A DNA stretch of 64,000 nucleotides from Laspinema palackyanum D2a (lineage in GTDB: Bacteria > Cyanobacteriota > Cyanobacteriia > Cyanobacteriales > Laspinemataceae). Positions 62,872 through 64,000 of this stretch are shown here, one piece after another. The stretch spans positions 124,001 through 188,000 of the forward strand of contig JAMXFF010000001.1 of NCBI GenBank assembly GCA_025370845.1, read 5' to 3'. Below the pieces are notes generated by a model. That model did no database searches. It saw only the letters and a program-made list of their open reading frames with translations, and was not told where the DNA came from. The translations under genes were made by a program, and so were the position numbers. Position 1 is the first letter of the stretch. Every line of letters starts with the position of its first letter.

Positions 62872-63093
62872 TCTGTAGGGGCGATTCTCGAATCGCCCGA
62901 CAAACACTTAAGGTAACTCCAAAAAATAAAAACTTTAAAATGTTCGTAGTGACTCCTTCAGGAGTCATCTTTAAAGAAACCCCTAAAGGGGTTACTACGA
63001 ACGTTTGAATGATTTATATTTTGCAATCCCCTTAAGGAAATTTCCAAACCCACCCAAAATCTGTAGGGGCGATTCGAGAATTGCCCCTACAGC
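62872..63093. repeat. Two TGTAGGGGCGATTC hairpins around MITE-like element B, copy 2
   Basis: TGTAGGGGCGATTC-TC-GAATCGCCCGACA (62875-62902) and TGTAGGGGCGATTC..GAATTGCCCCTACA (63061-63090) are hairpins. Between them 62908-63036 is element B: TTAAGGTAACTCC at one end, TTTTGCAATCCCCTTAAGG at the other, with two inverted hairpin modules inside (GTTCGTAGTGACTCC, then ACCCCTAAAGGGGTTACTAC). The gap 62786-63329 has no gene. Confidence 0.7.
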
Positions 63094-63244
63094 TATAGAA
63101 GCAAAGCCTCAGTGATATTTTCCAACAATTATCACGAATTTATTGCATTAAATCGGGCTAAAATTCCTCAGTAACCTGAGTAGAAATGCTAGAAACTTTC
63201 ATCTTCCCCCTGAAATTTTTCTTTAAGAAAACTTCAAAAAAAGC

Positions 63245-63250
63245 TATAAT
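63245..63250 (+). promoter_or_regulatory. -10 box of the putA-type gene
   Basis: TATAAT at 63245-63250 with TTTAAG 17 bp upstream (63222-63227) as a weak -35. The start codon is about 80 nt downstream. Confidence 0.4.
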
Positions 63251-63329
63251 ATTGAGTTTGGCAGTCAAAGGCGCGATCGCGTCGGAGACCTGACCCATCA
63301 TCTAGCCTCAAAAAAGGGTAAAGTCAGCC

Positions 63330-64000
63330 GTGGTAGTACAAGCGTCCAAAAACACAACCTACGAAGCCAAAACTCAAGAAATTGCCAAGCAACTCCTGGC
63401 GGCAACCCAGGAAAAGCGCTCATTTTTCGCCCAACTGCAAGACCAAATGCGCTGGGATGATAAAATACTCGATTGGGCGATGAGCAACCCCGGTTTACGG
63501 GTTCAGCTATTTCGCTTTATTGACTGTCTCCCCGCCTTACGAAGCAAACCCGAAATTGCCCGTCACTTACAAGAATATTTGACGGTGGAAGAAGTCGAAC
63601 TCCCCGACGCCCTCAAAAAACTAATTGGGTTTAGCGGAGGGGACTCAGTTCCCGGTCAAATTGCAGCTACAACCGTATCAACTGCCGTAGAAACCCTGGC
63701 GCAAAAATACATTTCCGGGGAAAACATTAAGCAAGCCCTCAAAACCATTGAACGTCTGCGAAAAGACAAAATGGCCTTTACAATGGACTTGCTTGGAGAA
63801 GCGGTAATTACCGAACCTGAAGCGCAATCTTATTTAGAACGCTACCTCGATTTGATGACTCAGCTAACCGATGTAGCGAAAAAATGGTCTAAAGTTCCTC
63901 AAATTGATGAAGCGGATGGGGAAACTATTCCCCAAGTGCAGGTTTCTGTCAAATTAACGGCATTTTATTCCCAATTTGACCCCATTGATGCGGAGGGCAG
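63330..64000 (+). CDS. putA: PutA-type proline dehydrogenase / P5C dehydrogenase, 5' part
   Basis: The frame is open from GTG 63330 to the window end, so the gene is cut. The 223 residues seen (VVVQASKNTTYEAKTQEIAKQLL, then WDDKILDWAMSNPGLRVQLFRFIDCLPAL, IRHL-like IARHLQEYL, and LLGEAVITEPEAQSYLERYLDLM) match the start of the proline dehydrogenase domain of bifunctional PutA/RocA proteins, up to QVSVKLTAFYSQFDP. Such proteins oxidise proline to glutamate in two steps. The aldehyde dehydrogenase domain would be expected beyond the window. Confidence 0.88.
   Translation, partial: MVVQASKNTTYEAKTQEIAKQLLAATQEKRSFFAQLQDQMRWDDKILDWAMSNPGLRVQLFRFIDCLPALRSKPEIARHLQEYLTVEEVELPDALKKLIGFSGGDSVPGQIAATTVSTAVETLAQKYISGENIKQALKTIERLRKDKMAFTMDLLGEAVITEPEAQSYLERYLDLMTQLTDVAKKWSKVPQIDEADGETIPQVQVSVKLTAFYSQFDPIDAEG

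Overview
The window looks like chromosomal DNA of a filamentous cyanobacterium with a large, repeat-rich genome (Oscillatoriales-like). The evidence is the very frequent HIP1 octamer GCGATCGC inside and between genes, a KaiB-fold clock-type protein next to a PilT ATPase, tandem AMIN-domain AmiC amidases, several Uma2 and Rpn-type accessory genes, a DUF6888/DUF6887 pair, and a group I intron of cyanobacterial tRNA-intron type. No rRNA, phage block, intact IS transposase or CRISPR array was seen. Layout: 1-4.6 kb holds a peptide/nickel-type ABC permease, a ROK sugar kinase, a zinc-ribbon methyltransferase and an internally duplicated small protein. 4.6-10 kb holds pyrG and two secreted cell-wall hydrolases (DUF1460 and Amidase_3). 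10-20 kb holds a helical-repeat protein, a thioredoxin-NHL protein, a CNT nucleoside transporter, a secreted protein, a PilT-like ATPase with a KaiB-domain protein in one operon, and wecB. 20-25.8 kb is an accessory patch: an orphan antitoxin with a decayed toxin start, the DUF6888/DUF6887 pair, a NYN nuclease, rnc, an Rpn-type nuclease, a DUF2283 protein and a Uma2 protein. 25.8-32.5 kb is a minus-strand run of a SLOG protein, a DHH phosphoesterase, an HNH nuclease, an adenylate cyclase and a CHASE4-PAS histidine kinase. 32.8-43 kb holds alr, an Rpn-type nuclease, a FemAB/GNAT protein, a RibD-like reductase, a NUDIX hydrolase and tandem amiC paralogues. 43-54 kb holds deoC, recO, an MFS transporter, a GT4 glycosyltransferase, Uma2, larB, an oligopeptide-type binding protein, ispF, a membrane protein and a ParA ATPase. 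The most unusual locus is 55.17-56.16 kb: a tRNA-Arg(CCU) gene split after U36 by a 919-nt subgroup IC3-type group I intron. The intron carries a LAGLIDADG reading frame in which both expected catalytic acids are replaced (Q22 and R116), and whose last codons overlap ribozyme core strands. 56.2-63 kb holds a YdcF protein, the phospholipid/fatty-acid cluster plsX-fabH-fabD-plsC, and dacB; the 5' part of a PutA-type proline/P5C dehydrogenase gene runs off the end. Peptidoglycan is a recurring theme (alr, dacB, three Amidase_3 enzymes, a DUF1460 protein), as are lipid initiation (plsX/fabH/fabD/plsC) and cyclic-nucleotide or two-component signalling. Intergenic DNA is dense in MITE-like inverted repeats of several families, some sharing termini, and in short hairpin modules whose stems vary with compensatory changes while the flanks stay constant.
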